The notes below the pieces were generated by a model, which was not told the DNA's origin, made no database searches, and saw only the letters and a program-made list of their open reading frames with translations. A DNA stretch of 52,032 nucleotides. Source: Treponema sp. (GTDB taxonomy: Bacteria > Spirochaetota > Spirochaetia > Treponematales > Breznakiellaceae). Position 1 is the stretch's first letter, and each line of letters starts with the position of its first letter. The DNA lies in NCBI GenBank assembly GCA_031279635.1, contig JAITIC010000179.1, forward strand, positions 1 through 52,032, given 5' to 3'. The position numbers and the translations under genes are program-made. Below, piece by piece: positions 6,892 through 17,362 of the stretch.

Positions 6892-9800
6892 GTGCCGATT
6901 TTCTCACAAAAAAACGGTAAACGCGGCTTTCCGTTTCATATTATTATTCAAATTCTCGTTTTTGCGGCCCTGATTGGGATTACTGCGCTTGCCCTGCGGC
7001 CGGTGCAGCAGGCCATCCAGAACGAAATTCGGCATATTCGGGATGATTTCATCGGCAGGGTCGAGGCCGTCATAGGCCGGAACATACGTTATTCTTCAAT
7101 AAGCCCCTCTGTTTTCGGCGTTTTTGACATACGAAACCTGCGGATTCTGGGAAAGGAGCCTGATTCGGAAGAGCTTCTTTCGGTGTCCCGCTTCCGTCTT
7201 TCCTGGTCTTTCTGGGATTTGCTCAAGGGCAATCCCCTGACTGTCCGCTCGGTGTTAATTGAAAAGCCGCAGATCAACCTGGATTTGGAGCGGGACCGCG
7301 ACATCCTTGAACGCTTGTTCTCCCCTGATCCCGATACCGGCGGTTCCCGGCCGAGCCTCGCGGGCCTTTTCCCTGAGCATGTGCTGTTCAGAATTCGCGC
7401 GGGCCGGTGCCGGGTACAAAACAGGCGGGACCAATTCCAAATTGAGGATTTGACTTTTGACGCGCAGGCGGCGGACGCGCTGGTTTCCCTGGACGGGAAA
7501 TGGGACGCCCTTGTTTCCCTGCATTCGGTTTTCGCACAGCCGGTGAGCGCCCGGATAAGCATGAAGGCGACAGGAATAGTTTCCACGGACCTTGAGGAGG
7601 GGAACGTGGTGGTCACCGTTGATTCCCTTGCCGGGGATCGTTTCCAGACCCGCCCCCTTACGTTCGGCTGTAGTTTACAGAACAGCATGCTGAGTGTCCG
7701 GAAAATGGGGGACCGGCTGCCCTTTGATTTTTTCTTTGATTACGGGATTGAAGACGGCAAACTCGTTGCCCGCTTCAACTGCGGCGGATTCATGCCCAAA
7801 GAGCTGCTGACCCTGTCGGGGGACTGGAAAGGGGCCAACCGCTGGCTTACCCCGGCCGCGACCGGGGCCGCCTCGTTTGAGCGGGACCGGCATGGGAAGC
7901 TCCGCTATCAAGTGGATATTGCCGGAGGGCTTTCCACGGGGCCGGCGGTTTCTTTCGGGATCAGGGCCGGCGGGGATGAAAAGCTGGCACAAATCGAGGA
8001 ATTCCGTGTTTCCGCGCCCGTGAACGCCGCGGCGGCGGGCCGGACTTCCGCCTTGCCTTTAATTCAGGGGAACATCGCTTTCCGGGGAAGCATAGGGCTT
8101 AAGCCCTTCACCCCCAAAGGTACACTGTTCCTTGAAAATTTCAGCCTTTCCGGGGAAACCGGCCTGAACGCCGAATTGGGTGTTAATACCCGTGGAAAGG
8201 AAATCAGTGTTCTGGGAGAGAGGATACGTATTGGGCGCCTCATCGTGGGCGTCCTCGATATTTCGCTCGTTCCCTCAGGCGGGGATATGGGCTTTGCTGT
8301 TTCGGCGCGCGAGCTTCGGGAGACTTCCGGAGAAGCGCGGAGCGGTTCTTTTTCTCTGGAGGGTTCGGTTAATTACACGGTCCGCTGGCTGGAGCTGAGC
8401 TGTTCGCTCGATTCGGTGTCCGCTGCGGACCTTGCCGAGATGAGCCGGCCATTTATCAAAGGGCCGCTTCCGCCCGCTTCCGCCGATCTTTTGCGGAATG
8501 TTTTGCTTACCACTGAGCTTTTCTTTACCACCGATTTCAAGCGGCTCCTGTACAACGCCCCCCGTGTGGAAGTTGCCGTTGATTCCCAGGCGGGCGCGGA
8601 ACCGGCGCTGGTGCTCTCCGTGTCCGGTACGGACAAACGCCTGGAATTAAGCGAAAGCCGCTTTGTCTGGGCGGATCAGCCGCTGCTGTTTTCAGGTTAT
8701 GCGGATTACTCGAATCCTCTTGATCTCAGCTTTTCCCTGGTGACCCATTATCAGGACATTTCGTATAACATGGAAGGGCGCGTTCTTGACCGCAAACAGA
8801 TAAGCGTGCAGGGTTCCTACGGATTCCAGGTGTATATTACCTCGACCGATAACGGGGCATATTCGGGCTACATTGAAGGGAAGGAAATCCCCGTTCCCGT
8901 CCGCGGCCTGCCCGCCCGGCTCAGTTTTTATACCTCGGTCCACTACAATTCCCGTGACTTCTGGTCTTTTGATCTAAACAATTTTGAGGTGACCGACATC
9001 GCAAGCCCCGCGGGTCCCGGCTATATGCGGATCACCGGCGGGGCGGATCAGGACGGCGCCCATTTCCCCGTTGTCTATTACCGTGACAGTATCAGCCCCC
9101 TCAGCGGCAGGGCGGACTTTTCCTGGGCGCAGAATTTTTCCGGTCTTTCAGGAACCGTCAGCGTAGAGGAAAGGCGGGAGCCGCGGGGCGGCGACGGCAG
9201 CGTCCTGCCGGACTCGCCCAATTCCCCCATTGAACGTTACCTCGCTTGGGCTTCCTTTACGGAAAACCGCCTTGACCTCCTCGTTTCCGGTTCCCGAATG
9301 CGGCTCGGCCGGGCGCTTGATAATACCGGCGGCGCACTGGCCGACGGCGAGATGCGGTTTACCTGGGATCCGGAGCATTCCTACCGGGCGGATTTGGCGC
9401 TCAATTCCCTGAGCGTGAGAATGCTTGATCGTGAATTCAGAGTCGCCGGCCGGGCCATGCTGGACAGGGATGAATTCGCTGTCCGGAATCTGCGGCTCAG
9501 CCTCGCCGGAGTCGAGGGTTTCGTGCCTTTTTTCCGTGTAAGCCGGACGGAAAACACCGCGGCGGCCAGGGCGGAATTCCGGGGCATGACGGGGGCGGGA
9601 AACCTGGAAGGGGCCTTGTCAATAAACGCCCGCTTCGCGCCGCTTAACTCATGGTTTGGGATGAACCAGGCCCTGCGCTCCCTGGACGGCGCCGCCCGTG
9701 TGGAAGTCCTCCGTTACGCCAACGTCAGTTCCGTAAAGCCTTTCGACATCGTGTTTTCACGTAACGGCAGGGAGTTTTCCGTTTCGGGCGGCCCCAAAGA

Positions 9801-11352
9801 CATGCTCCGTTTGAAGCTGGACGAGGACGGAATATTTTACGCCGGCCTGTCCAGTCCCTTCCCGATCCGCGGATCAATCGCCGGTACTATAAAGGACAAT
9901 ACCATCGACGCGCGGTGTTCGGACCTGTACGTTGATCTGGCGGGCCTGTGGAAGTTGCTGCCGCCGGTACCGGACATCGCCCTTGCCGGAGGCTATGTAA
10001 GCGCCCAGGTGGAAATACGCGGCCTGCTCACCGATCCGGAATTTTTCGGCTCCGCCCGGGGTACGAGCGTCCGCGTTCAGGTGCCTGAATACATCACAGA
10101 GGATATCAGGCCCGTTCCCTTTACCGTGGCGATTGAGGGAAACGAGATGCGCTTCGGCCCTGTTCCGGCCACTGTGGGGAGGGGCGCGGGGACCGTTACC
10201 GGCCTGTTCCGCTTTGACCGGTGGATACCGAATATCTTCACGATAGACATCACGGTTCCGCGGGAAACGCCCATCCCCTTTGGCTTTAATATAACCGGCT
10301 TCCTCGCCAAAGGCGATGTTTCGGGAAAACTTAAACTTTCAATGGCGGATATGGTTTTTGATATTACCGGGGATCTCCTTGCCAATAAAACGGAACTGGG
10401 CATTGACAGCGATGAAATTACCCAGGCCCAGGGCATGGATTTCTTTGCCCGGACCATAATTCCGGTCACTCTGGATATAAAAATTACCACCGGCCCCAGC
10501 GTTGAATTTCTCTGGCCCAGTTCCGGTTTTCCCATACTCAGGGCCAATCCGGCGATGGGAACGCTGGTGCACATTACCTCCGACAGCATTGCCGGGAAAT
10601 TTTCCCTGGACAGCGATGTTAAAATCCGGGGCGGGGAGATATTTTATTTTGAGCGGAGTTTTTATATCCGCAGCGGGACGCTTGCTTTCAGGGAAACCGA
10701 GGCAAGTTTTGATCCCCGCCTCACTGCGCGGGCGGAAATCCGCGAGCGGAGCGACGAAGGGCCGGTTACCATAGCGATGATAGTGGAGAACGCCCCGCTT
10801 TTGACCTTTACCGCCCGCCTTGAATCCACTCCTTCGCTTTCCCAGGCGGAAATCATCTCCCTGTTGGGGCAAAATTTTACCGGCGGCCAACTGGCCGAGG
10901 CTTCCGGTTCCTATCCGCGGGCTTTGTTAAGCGCCACATCGGACGTGCTGGCCCAATTTGGGGTGGTACGTCAGGTTGAACGGCAAATCCGCAATTTTTT
11001 GCGCCTGGATATGTTCAGTATCAGGACGCAGGTTCTGCAAAACGCGGTTTTCAGCGTCACCGGGATCAATCCTGACCCTGTTGACAGAAATGGCAGGGTA
11101 GGTAACTATTTTGATAACACTACTGTTTTCCTTGGTAAGTACATCGGAACGGATATGTTTATCCAATCCATGCTTTCCCTGCGGTACGACGAGAACTACA
11201 CCAGTACCGGGGGATTGCGCTTTGAGCCGGATATCGGGGTAGAACTACAGACTCCGTTTTTCGATGTACGGTGGGATTTTATCCCCACACACCCGGAAAA
11301 CTGGTATGTGAATGATAATTCAATTACCCTTACCTGGCGTAAGTCATTTTAG
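6892..11352 (+). CDS. tamB: TamB-like translocation and assembly module protein
   Basis: A 1486-residue protein of the TamB/DUF490 (AsmA-like bridge) family, thought to span the periplasm and move lipids or help outer-membrane protein insertion. One N-terminal membrane segment (about residues 13-32, FHIIIQILVFAALIGITALA) anchors it. The long middle is repetitive beta-strand sequence. The C-terminal 400 residues carry the DUF490 signature, e.g. SLLGQNFTGGQLAEA and ATSDVLAQFGVV, and the chain ends in a terminal Phe. The start is GTG 6892 with a weak AGGGCAA site. bamA follows after 8 bp. I recall the same pair in T. pallidum (TP0325-TP0326). Confidence 0.88.
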   Translation: MPIFSQKNGKRGFPFHIIIQILVFAALIGITALALRPVQQAIQNEIRHIRDDFIGRVEAVIGRNIRYSSISPSVFGVFDIRNLRILGKEPDSEELLSVSRFRLSWSFWDLLKGNPLTVRSVLIEKPQINLDLERDRDILERLFSPDPDTGGSRPSLAGLFPEHVLFRIRAGRCRVQNRRDQFQIEDLTFDAQAADALVSLDGKWDALVSLHSVFAQPVSARISMKATGIVSTDLEEGNVVVTVDSLAGDRFQTRPLTFGCSLQNSMLSVRKMGDRLPFDFFFDYGIEDGKLVARFNCGGFMPKELLTLSGDWKGANRWLTPAATGAASFERDRHGKLRYQVDIAGGLSTGPAVSFGIRAGGDEKLAQIEEFRVSAPVNAAAAGRTSALPLIQGNIAFRGSIGLKPFTPKGTLFLENFSLSGETGLNAELGVNTRGKEISVLGERIRIGRLIVGVLDISLVPSGGDMGFAVSARELRETSGEARSGSFSLEGSVNYTVRWLELSCSLDSVSAADLAEMSRPFIKGPLPPASADLLRNVLLTTELFFTTDFKRLLYNAPRVEVAVDSQAGAEPALVLSVSGTDKRLELSESRFVWADQPLLFSGYADYSNPLDLSFSLVTHYQDISYNMEGRVLDRKQISVQGSYGFQVYITSTDNGAYSGYIEGKEIPVPVRGLPARLSFYTSVHYNSRDFWSFDLNNFEVTDIASPAGPGYMRITGGADQDGAHFPVVYYRDSISPLSGRADFSWAQNFSGLSGTVSVEERREPRGGDGSVLPDSPNSPIERYLAWASFTENRLDLLVSGSRMRLGRALDNTGGALADGEMRFTWDPEHSYRADLALNSLSVRMLDREFRVAGRAMLDRDEFAVRNLRLSLAGVEGFVPFFRVSRTENTAAARAEFRGMTGAGNLEGALSINARFAPLNSWFGMNQALRSLDGAARVEVLRYANVSSVKPFDIVFSRNGREFSVSGGPKDMLRLKLDEDGIFYAGLSSPFPIRGSIAGTIKDNTIDARCSDLYVDLAGLWKLLPPVPDIALAGGYVSAQVEIRGLLTDPEFFGSARGTSVRVQVPEYITEDIRPVPFTVAIEGNEMRFGPVPATVGRGAGTVTGLFRFDRWIPNIFTIDITVPRETPIPFGFNITGFLAKGDVSGKLKLSMADMVFDITGDLLANKTELGIDSDEITQAQGMDFFARTIIPVTLDIKITTGPSVEFLWPSSGFPILRANPAMGTLVHITSDSIAGKFSLDSDVKIRGGEIFYFERSFYIRSGTLAFRETEASFDPRLTARAEIRERSDEGPVTIAMIVENAPLLTFTARLESTPSLSQAEIISLLGQNFTGGQLAEASGSYPRALLSATSDVLAQFGVVRQVERQIRNFLRLDMFSIRTQVLQNAVFSVTGINPDPVDRNGRVGNYFDNTTVFLGKYIGTDMFIQSMLSLRYDENYTSTGGLRFEPDIGVELQTPFFDVRWDFIPTHPENWYVNDNSITLTWRKSF

Positions 11353-11360
11353 GAGCATCA

Positions 11361-13880
11361 ATGGGTTTGTACAGGCGTTTGCATATAGCGGTTTTTTTGA
11401 TTGTGCTGACGGCGCTTGCGTTATTTGCCCAGGAAGAAGACACCTGGTACCAGGGAAAGCCGGTTCAGGATATTGTTTTTGTCGGACTGAGGCATATAAA
11501 AGCCTCGGAGCTTGACGGGATCATTGAGCCTTACAGAGGCCGTGTCTTTGACGACGCCTTTGTTTGGGAACTCCAGGGAAAGCTTTACGCCCTGGATTAT
11601 TTTGAGACCATCACCCCGAGCGCGCTGCGGGCCGACGCCGACGGCGAAGCGGTGATTCTCAGATTCACCGTTACCGAGCGGCCCGTAGTAAGCCGGATCG
11701 TTTTTGAGGGGAACAGCGGGGTACGCCGAAATGAACTCCTGAACGTGATAAGTACCAAGAACAATGACGTGGTAAACGAGTCCAAGCTCAGGATGGACGA
11801 GCAGGCCATCATCAATAAGTACCTTGAAAAAGGCTACCCTGATGTGCAGGTGCGATCCGAAACCAGGGCCGGCCCCGATTCGACCTTGCTCCTTGTTTTT
11901 TACATCACCGAAGGCGAAAAAATTTCGATAAGTGAATTCCGTTTTGAGGGCAACACGGCCTTTTCTGCAAGAACCCTCAGGGGGCAGTTGTCTCTGCGGA
12001 CAAAAAACCTCATATACGACGGCGCTTTTCAGGAGGCGAAACTCATCGCCGACCGCGAGGCCCTGACCAGGTATTACCATGACCGGGGTTATATAGACGC
12101 GGAGGTAATAGACGTTGTCCGTGATATGAGCAGGGACGAAAAGGGGAACAACAACCTCATTCTTACCTTCAGAATATCTGAGGGGAGGATGTACGTCTTC
12201 GGCGGAATAACGTTTGAGGGCAACCGCATATTCTCTACCGAGCAGCTTGCCAAACAGGTCAATTCCAAAGTCGGGGAGACGGTCAACGCCAACCGGGTGG
12301 AGGCGGATCTCCAGCGGGTGGCGGAAATATACTATGCCAACGGTTATATTTTCAACACCATCGGCAGGCAGGAAAACCGGGACCCCGATACCGGTGTGGT
12401 TACTTATAACGTACCCATTGTAGAGCGGGGCAGGGCGCATATCGAAAATATTATCGTCCGGGGGAATGTAAAAACCAAAACCAATGTCATACTCAGGGAG
12501 ATTCCCCTAGAACCGGGGGATGTGTTTTCCCGGACCAAAGTTATGGACGGCCTGCGGAACCTCGCCAATCTCCAGTATTTTTACAACGTCGTTCCTGATA
12601 CCCCGCCGGGAAGCACCGATAGCCTCATGGACCTGGTACTTAACGTTGAGGAACAGTCGACTACGGACATACAGTTCGGCCTGACTTTTTCCGGCAGCTC
12701 TGATCCCAAAAGCTTCCCCATATCGGGAATGCTCAGATGGAACGACCGCAATTTAATGGGGACCGGTAACCAGTTGGGTATTGAGGTAAACTCTTCAATA
12801 ATAGACTCCACCAGTGTTTCGGTGAATTATACCCATGCGTGGATCTTCGGCCTGCCCCTTTCCGGGGGCTTTGACTTTACCGCCCAGTACTCCAAGCGCT
12901 ACGCCGCGCAGAACAAAAACGGGCCGAACTTTAACGGCGATGAGGTTTACGCGTATCCCGACGGTTTTAGTTCTTATGAGGAATACGAGGCGCACAACAA
13001 AACGCCCGCCAGCGAGTACCTGATGGAATACGATCAATGGTACTTGTCCCTCGGTTTTTCCACCGGTTACCGCTGGTCAACGTTTCTGGGAAACCTCAGC
13101 CTGGCGGGCGGCGTGCGCGCCGGCCTTGTTCAAAATACCTACAATAACCAGCTGTACCGGCCCTTTGACCCCGTATTGAGAGACCGGAACAACCAATGGA
13201 CCCCGAAAAACTCCCTCTGGATGAGCCTTTCCCTGGATCAGCGGGACATATACTACGATCCCTCAAACGGCTATTACGCTTCCCAGCGTGTGGGGGCCTA
13301 CGGTCTCTTGAATAACGAACTGGAACATTACCTCAGAACCGATACCCGGGCGGAGTACTTTTTCACGATTTTCAATATTCCGGTTACGGAAAAATGGAGC
13401 TTCAAGTCGATTTTCGGGGTACATTCGGGCCTGTCCCTTATTCTTAGGCAGCCCGGCAGGGAAGGGAACGGGAGCTTACCGGTCATTGATAACGCGAATA
13501 AACTTGCCGTGGACGGTATGTTTGTGGGGCGGGGCTGGAGCAACGCGTACAGCAATAAGGGTCTGCTCCTCTGGGAAAACTGGGCGGAGATCCGTTTCCC
13601 CCTGGTACCGAATATTATCGCATGGGACTTTTTCTTTGACGCCGCCGGGGTTGAAGGTACGCAGGGGCTGTACCTTAGCGATTTTTCCATCGAAAATATG
13701 CGTTTCAGTTTGGGCGCCGGGGTACGTTTTACCCTGCCCCAGTTCCCCTTCCGGTTTAGTTTTGCCAAACGCTTCAGGGTGGTTGACGATCAGATATACT
13801 GGGAAAAAGGCTCTATTCCCTTTGGCGACGGCCCCGGTTCGGGTATCGATCCGGTTATTTCCTTTGCGATATCCTATTAG
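11361..13880 (+). CDS. bamA: Outer membrane protein assembly factor BamA
   Basis: An 839-residue Omp85 protein that folds beta-barrels into the outer membrane. The signal peptide is about residues 1-24 (ending ALALFAQ). Five POTRA-like domains follow to about residue 430, each with the G-x-x-x-F core seen in VFEGNSGVRRNELLNV, FEGNTAFSARTLRG and ITFEGNRIFSTEQL. The 16-strand barrel follows and includes FFFDAAGVEG and ends in Tyr, as needed for recognition by the machinery. Spacing to tamB and skp is 8 bp, so the three are one operon. It is the homologue of treponemal Tp92. Confidence 0.93.
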   Translation: MGLYRRLHIAVFLIVLTALALFAQEEDTWYQGKPVQDIVFVGLRHIKASELDGIIEPYRGRVFDDAFVWELQGKLYALDYFETITPSALRADADGEAVILRFTVTERPVVSRIVFEGNSGVRRNELLNVISTKNNDVVNESKLRMDEQAIINKYLEKGYPDVQVRSETRAGPDSTLLLVFYITEGEKISISEFRFEGNTAFSARTLRGQLSLRTKNLIYDGAFQEAKLIADREALTRYYHDRGYIDAEVIDVVRDMSRDEKGNNNLILTFRISEGRMYVFGGITFEGNRIFSTEQLAKQVNSKVGETVNANRVEADLQRVAEIYYANGYIFNTIGRQENRDPDTGVVTYNVPIVERGRAHIENIIVRGNVKTKTNVILREIPLEPGDVFSRTKVMDGLRNLANLQYFYNVVPDTPPGSTDSLMDLVLNVEEQSTTDIQFGLTFSGSSDPKSFPISGMLRWNDRNLMGTGNQLGIEVNSSIIDSTSVSVNYTHAWIFGLPLSGGFDFTAQYSKRYAAQNKNGPNFNGDEVYAYPDGFSSYEEYEAHNKTPASEYLMEYDQWYLSLGFSTGYRWSTFLGNLSLAGGVRAGLVQNTYNNQLYRPFDPVLRDRNNQWTPKNSLWMSLSLDQRDIYYDPSNGYYASQRVGAYGLLNNELEHYLRTDTRAEYFFTIFNIPVTEKWSFKSIFGVHSGLSLILRQPGREGNGSLPVIDNANKLAVDGMFVGRGWSNAYSNKGLLLWENWAEIRFPLVPNIIAWDFFFDAAGVEGTQGLYLSDFSIENMRFSLGAGVRFTLPQFPFRFSFAKRFRVVDDQIYWEKGSIPFGDGPGSGIDPVISFAISY

Positions 13881-13888
13881 AGGTATTT

Positions 13889-14416
13889 ATGCGAAAGCCT
13901 GTTTTGCTGTTTTTTCTGTTATGTTCCGCCTGTCTTTCCGTGCGGGCCCAGCAGCTTACCCGTTTCGCCGTGGTGGATCTTCCCAGGGTGTATACCGCTT
14001 TTTTCAGGGATTCCCGCGCGGTACGGGAATTTGAAGAAAAGAGCGCCCGTATTCAGAGCGACATAGACCGGATGTCCGCTGAGATTCAGGACCTGAAATC
14101 CCGGCAGGCGGACGCGACGCTGCGGGGAGATCAGAGTGAGACATCCCGCCTTGAAAACGAGATTTACCGGAAATCGGAATTTCTCAAAGACTACTACCGC
14201 GTAAAAACCGCGGAGCTTGAGGATCAGAAAAACCGGCTTACCCAGTCCAGTACCTTTCTGGATCAGGTGTACGATGAGATACGGTATATAGCCGAAAGTG
14301 AGGGCTACAGCATGGTGCTCAACCTGAAAGAAAACAAGGGTATACTCTGGTATAGTCCGACCGTGGACATTACCGACAAATTGATACAGAATCTGCTTGA
14401 TAAGGCAAGGCGCTAG
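13889..14416 (+). CDS. skp: Periplasmic chaperone Skp/OmpH
   Basis: A 175-residue periplasmic protein that would hold unfolded outer-membrane proteins for BamA. It has a signal peptide (residues 1-20, LLFFLLCSACLSVRA), the short beta start FAVVDLPRVYTAFF, then a long coiled coil rich in Glu, Arg, Asp and Gln (about 45-125), and a C-terminal IRYIAESEGYSMVLNLKE segment typical of Skp. The length matches the family. It is 8 bp after bamA. Confidence 0.88.
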   Translation: MRKPVLLFFLLCSACLSVRAQQLTRFAVVDLPRVYTAFFRDSRAVREFEEKSARIQSDIDRMSAEIQDLKSRQADATLRGDQSETSRLENEIYRKSEFLKDYYRVKTAELEDQKNRLTQSSTFLDQVYDEIRYIAESEGYSMVLNLKENKGILWYSPTVDITDKLIQNLLDKARR

Positions 14417-14525
14417 CGGCCTGTTGTACTTGTGGATTTTTGCGCTTGGGACCGCAAAAAATCCCGATTTATGGGCTGCTTGCTGCTAAAGCAGTTTGCA
14501 GGGTAAAAATCACCTGATGGCGATT

Positions 14526-14564
14526 TTTGGGGATTATGATGCGCCAAGCGCGACAAACTGCTGG
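14526..14564 (+). repeat. 39-bp repeat, copy 2, just before mutS
   Basis: It matches 5442-5480 with four mismatches. Because it stays open in the mutS frame it creates a false N-terminal extension of mutS, so it also decides the start of that gene. The sequence before it (14419-14447, GCCTGTTGTACTTGTGGATT onward) resembles 22301-22325. Confidence 0.65.
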
Positions 14565-14589
14565 TATGCAAAAGAAAATCGGAGGGGAC

Positions 14590-17316
14590 ATGGGAACAGC
14601 GCGGAAAAGTCCCATGCTAGATCAGTATAGACGAATAAAAAAGGAAAATCAGGGGAACGTACTCTTTTTCAGGCTTGGCGACTTCTACGAGATGTTCGCC
14701 GGCGACGCCGTTGAAGTGTCCGCCCTGCTCAACCTTACCCTCACCAGCCGCAACGGACTGCCCATGTGCGGCGTTCCCTATCATGCGGCCCGTTCCTATA
14801 TCGCCCGGCTGTTAAAGTTGGGGAAAAAAATCGCCATCTGCGAGCAGCTTTCCGAGCCGGATAGGGGACAGAAACTTATCGAGCGCCAGGTAGTGGAGGT
14901 TATCACCCCCGGCACTACCGTGGACGAGGATTACCTTGACAAGGGAAGCTCCAATTATCTCTCCTGCCTTGCCGCGAGCGGAAACAGCCTTTCTTTCGCC
15001 TATATCGATATTTCCACCGGTGATTTTTACGCCAGTTCCTTTCCCGTGCCGGGCGCGGCGGACCGGCTCCGCCAGGAACTTGAGCGCCTGCAGATAAAAG
15101 AAATGGTTATCCAGGAATCCCTTTTGGAAGAGGACAACGGTATCGCGCAGGCAACGCTTGAGCGCGGTTCCCTTGTGTTGAACCGTTGGGCGGACTGGCT
15201 CTTTGATCCGGCCGCCGCGAAAAAACGGCTCGAAATACAGTTTGGCCTTTCAAACCTGAAAGGCTTCGGCCTTGACGACGGCAGCCCCGAAATTGTTTCC
15301 GCCGGAGCCTTGCTGGATTACCTTGACACTACGGCCAAAAGCCTCATACCCCACGTCAGAACCCTCATGGTGTACGGTGAAAGCGAGTACGTGGGGATTG
15401 ACGAATCAAGCCAGCGGAATCTTGAACTGGTGCGGAACCTCCGTGACGGAGACTCCCGCTTTTCCCTGCTCGAAGTGATGGACGAGACCCGCAACGCCAT
15501 GGGCCGCCGCCTGCTCAAGCGGCGGATTTTGCACCCCATACGAAACCTTTCCCAGATACAGTCCCGCCTTGATATGGTCGAGATCCTGTACCGCGATCAG
15601 GGAAAACTCAGCCTCCTCCGCGAACTTTTGGGGAAAGCCCCGGATCTTGAGCGGCTTTGTTCCCGCCTTGCCATGGACAAGGCCCACGGTAAAGACATGC
15701 TGGCCATAAGGAACGCCCTTGCCGCCTGCCGGGAACTTAAAAACATCCGGAAAGCGCTCAATCTCCGTTTTGAGTCCGAAACTTCTGCGTTCCTGAGCGA
15801 TGAAGACTTTGCCCGGCTTATGGAACTTAGGGAACTTTTGCAGCGGGGGATATGCGAGGAGCCTTCGATCCTGCTCTCCGAAGGGGGGCTGATACGCGGC
15901 GGCTACAGTCCCGAACTTGACCAGCTCCGCCTGCTCCAAAACAGCGGCAGGCAGCTCCTAGAGGACTACCTTGAGGAAGAGCGGCAGGCCACCGGTATTT
16001 CCAGCCTCAAAATCCGCTACAACCGGCTCATCGGGTATTTCTTTGAAGTTACCAGGGTACATCTTTCCAAGGTTCCCGCTTATTTTATTCGGCGGCAAGG
16101 CATGGCAGGCGGCGAGCGCTATACCACCGACCGGCTTGCCGCGCTGGAAGCGGACATCAACGGCGCTTCGGATAAAATCGTGGAACTTGAACGGAAGCTC
16201 TTCCTCGAAATCAGGGAACAGGCCAAGGGGCTGCTCCGGGAGCTTGCCGCCGCGGCCCGGCGCATCGCCGTGCTTGACGCCGCCCAGTCCTTGGCAAAGG
16301 CCGCCTCGATCCGCGCCTGGGTCCGCCCCGCGGTGGACGATTCAAACGTCCTTGAGATATACGAAGGCCGCCATCCGGTGGTGGAGGCCCATATCAACCG
16401 GGGGGAATATATTCCCAACGACATTATGCTGAACAGCGCGCAGGGGAAGGAGGTCTCCGCTGCTGACACCGTTTCCTTCGCCCTTATCACCGGCCCCAAC
16501 ATGGCGGGAAAATCGACTTACCTCCGCTCGGCGGCTCTCATCACCCTTATGGCCCAGATGGGCAGCTTTGTTTCCGCGCGGGAAGCAAGAATCGGCGTCT
16601 GTGACCGCATCTACTGCCGGGTGGGCGCTTCGGACAACCTGACACGGGGCGAATCCACGTTTCTCGTTGAGATGAACGAGACAGCCTATATTCTCCACAC
16701 GGCCACGGAAAAAAGCCTCGTGATCATGGACGAGGTGGGCCGGGGTACCAGCGCGAACGACGGCCTCTCCATCGCCTGGGCGGTGAGCGAAGAACTCCTC
16801 AACCGGATACAATGCCGGACGCTTTTTGCCACCCATTATCACGAGCTTTCGCATCTTTCCCATCCCCGCATGGCCAACCGTTCCATGGAAGTACTCAACG
16901 AGAACGGGGAAATCGTCTTCCTGCGAAAACTGCGGGAAGGCCCCGCCGCCGAATCGTATGGCATCCATGTCGCCCGCCTCGCCGGCCTTTCCGAAGAGGT
17001 GCTGGAGCGGGCCGAGTCCATCATGGCGAAACTGCGGGAGAGGGACGCCAATCTCCAGGAGGCCGACTCCCCCGATTCACTCAATAGCCCGCCGAATAAA
17101 AACAACGGCGGGGGAGCGCCGGATTTCCGCTGCCGGCAGTTTCTCGACGAGCTTCGCTCCCTTGACCCCGACGAGATGACGCCCCTTTCCGCCCTTGGCC
17201 TTGTAAACGAATGGAAAAGGCGCTTCGCCGCGGTTTCCGGGGCCGAACCTGTTTCTCCGCCAAAGAGCCGCCGCAGCGGGAACGCCGACACGACGCCTTC
17301 CCTGTTTGATGCGTAA
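14590..17316 (+). CDS. mutS: DNA mismatch repair protein MutS
   Basis: A 908-residue MutS that recognises mismatches and starts repair with MutL. Domain I has the mismatch-binding FYE motif in FRLGDFYEMFAGD, domain II follows, then the long lever/clamp, and the ATPase domain with Walker A GPNMAGKSTYLR and Walker B VIMDEVGRGTSANDG, then FATHYHELSHL. I start at ATG 14590 because GGAGGGG sits just before it; an upstream open extension is made of repeat sequence. The short C-terminal tail after about residue 830 is low-complexity. It follows skp, the same order I recall for T. pallidum. Confidence 0.95.
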   Translation: MGTARKSPMLDQYRRIKKENQGNVLFFRLGDFYEMFAGDAVEVSALLNLTLTSRNGLPMCGVPYHAARSYIARLLKLGKKIAICEQLSEPDRGQKLIERQVVEVITPGTTVDEDYLDKGSSNYLSCLAASGNSLSFAYIDISTGDFYASSFPVPGAADRLRQELERLQIKEMVIQESLLEEDNGIAQATLERGSLVLNRWADWLFDPAAAKKRLEIQFGLSNLKGFGLDDGSPEIVSAGALLDYLDTTAKSLIPHVRTLMVYGESEYVGIDESSQRNLELVRNLRDGDSRFSLLEVMDETRNAMGRRLLKRRILHPIRNLSQIQSRLDMVEILYRDQGKLSLLRELLGKAPDLERLCSRLAMDKAHGKDMLAIRNALAACRELKNIRKALNLRFESETSAFLSDEDFARLMELRELLQRGICEEPSILLSEGGLIRGGYSPELDQLRLLQNSGRQLLEDYLEEERQATGISSLKIRYNRLIGYFFEVTRVHLSKVPAYFIRRQGMAGGERYTTDRLAALEADINGASDKIVELERKLFLEIREQAKGLLRELAAAARRIAVLDAAQSLAKAASIRAWVRPAVDDSNVLEIYEGRHPVVEAHINRGEYIPNDIMLNSAQGKEVSAADTVSFALITGPNMAGKSTYLRSAALITLMAQMGSFVSAREARIGVCDRIYCRVGASDNLTRGESTFLVEMNETAYILHTATEKSLVIMDEVGRGTSANDGLSIAWAVSEELLNRIQCRTLFATHYHELSHLSHPRMANRSMEVLNENGEIVFLRKLREGPAAESYGIHVARLAGLSEEVLERAESIMAKLRERDANLQEADSPDSLNSPPNKNNGGGAPDFRCRQFLDELRSLDPDEMTPLSALGLVNEWKRRFAAVSGAEPVSPPKSRRSGNADTTPSLFDA

Positions 17317-17362
17317 AGGAGAGGGAAGGGCAGGTACCATGGGCGTTAAGGGCTTTAGCAGG

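Noticed and set aside
14527-14589. N-terminal extension of MutS by 21 codons
   Set aside because: It consists of a 39-bp dispersed repeat and lacks a binding site, whereas GGAGGGG precedes the ATG at 14590.
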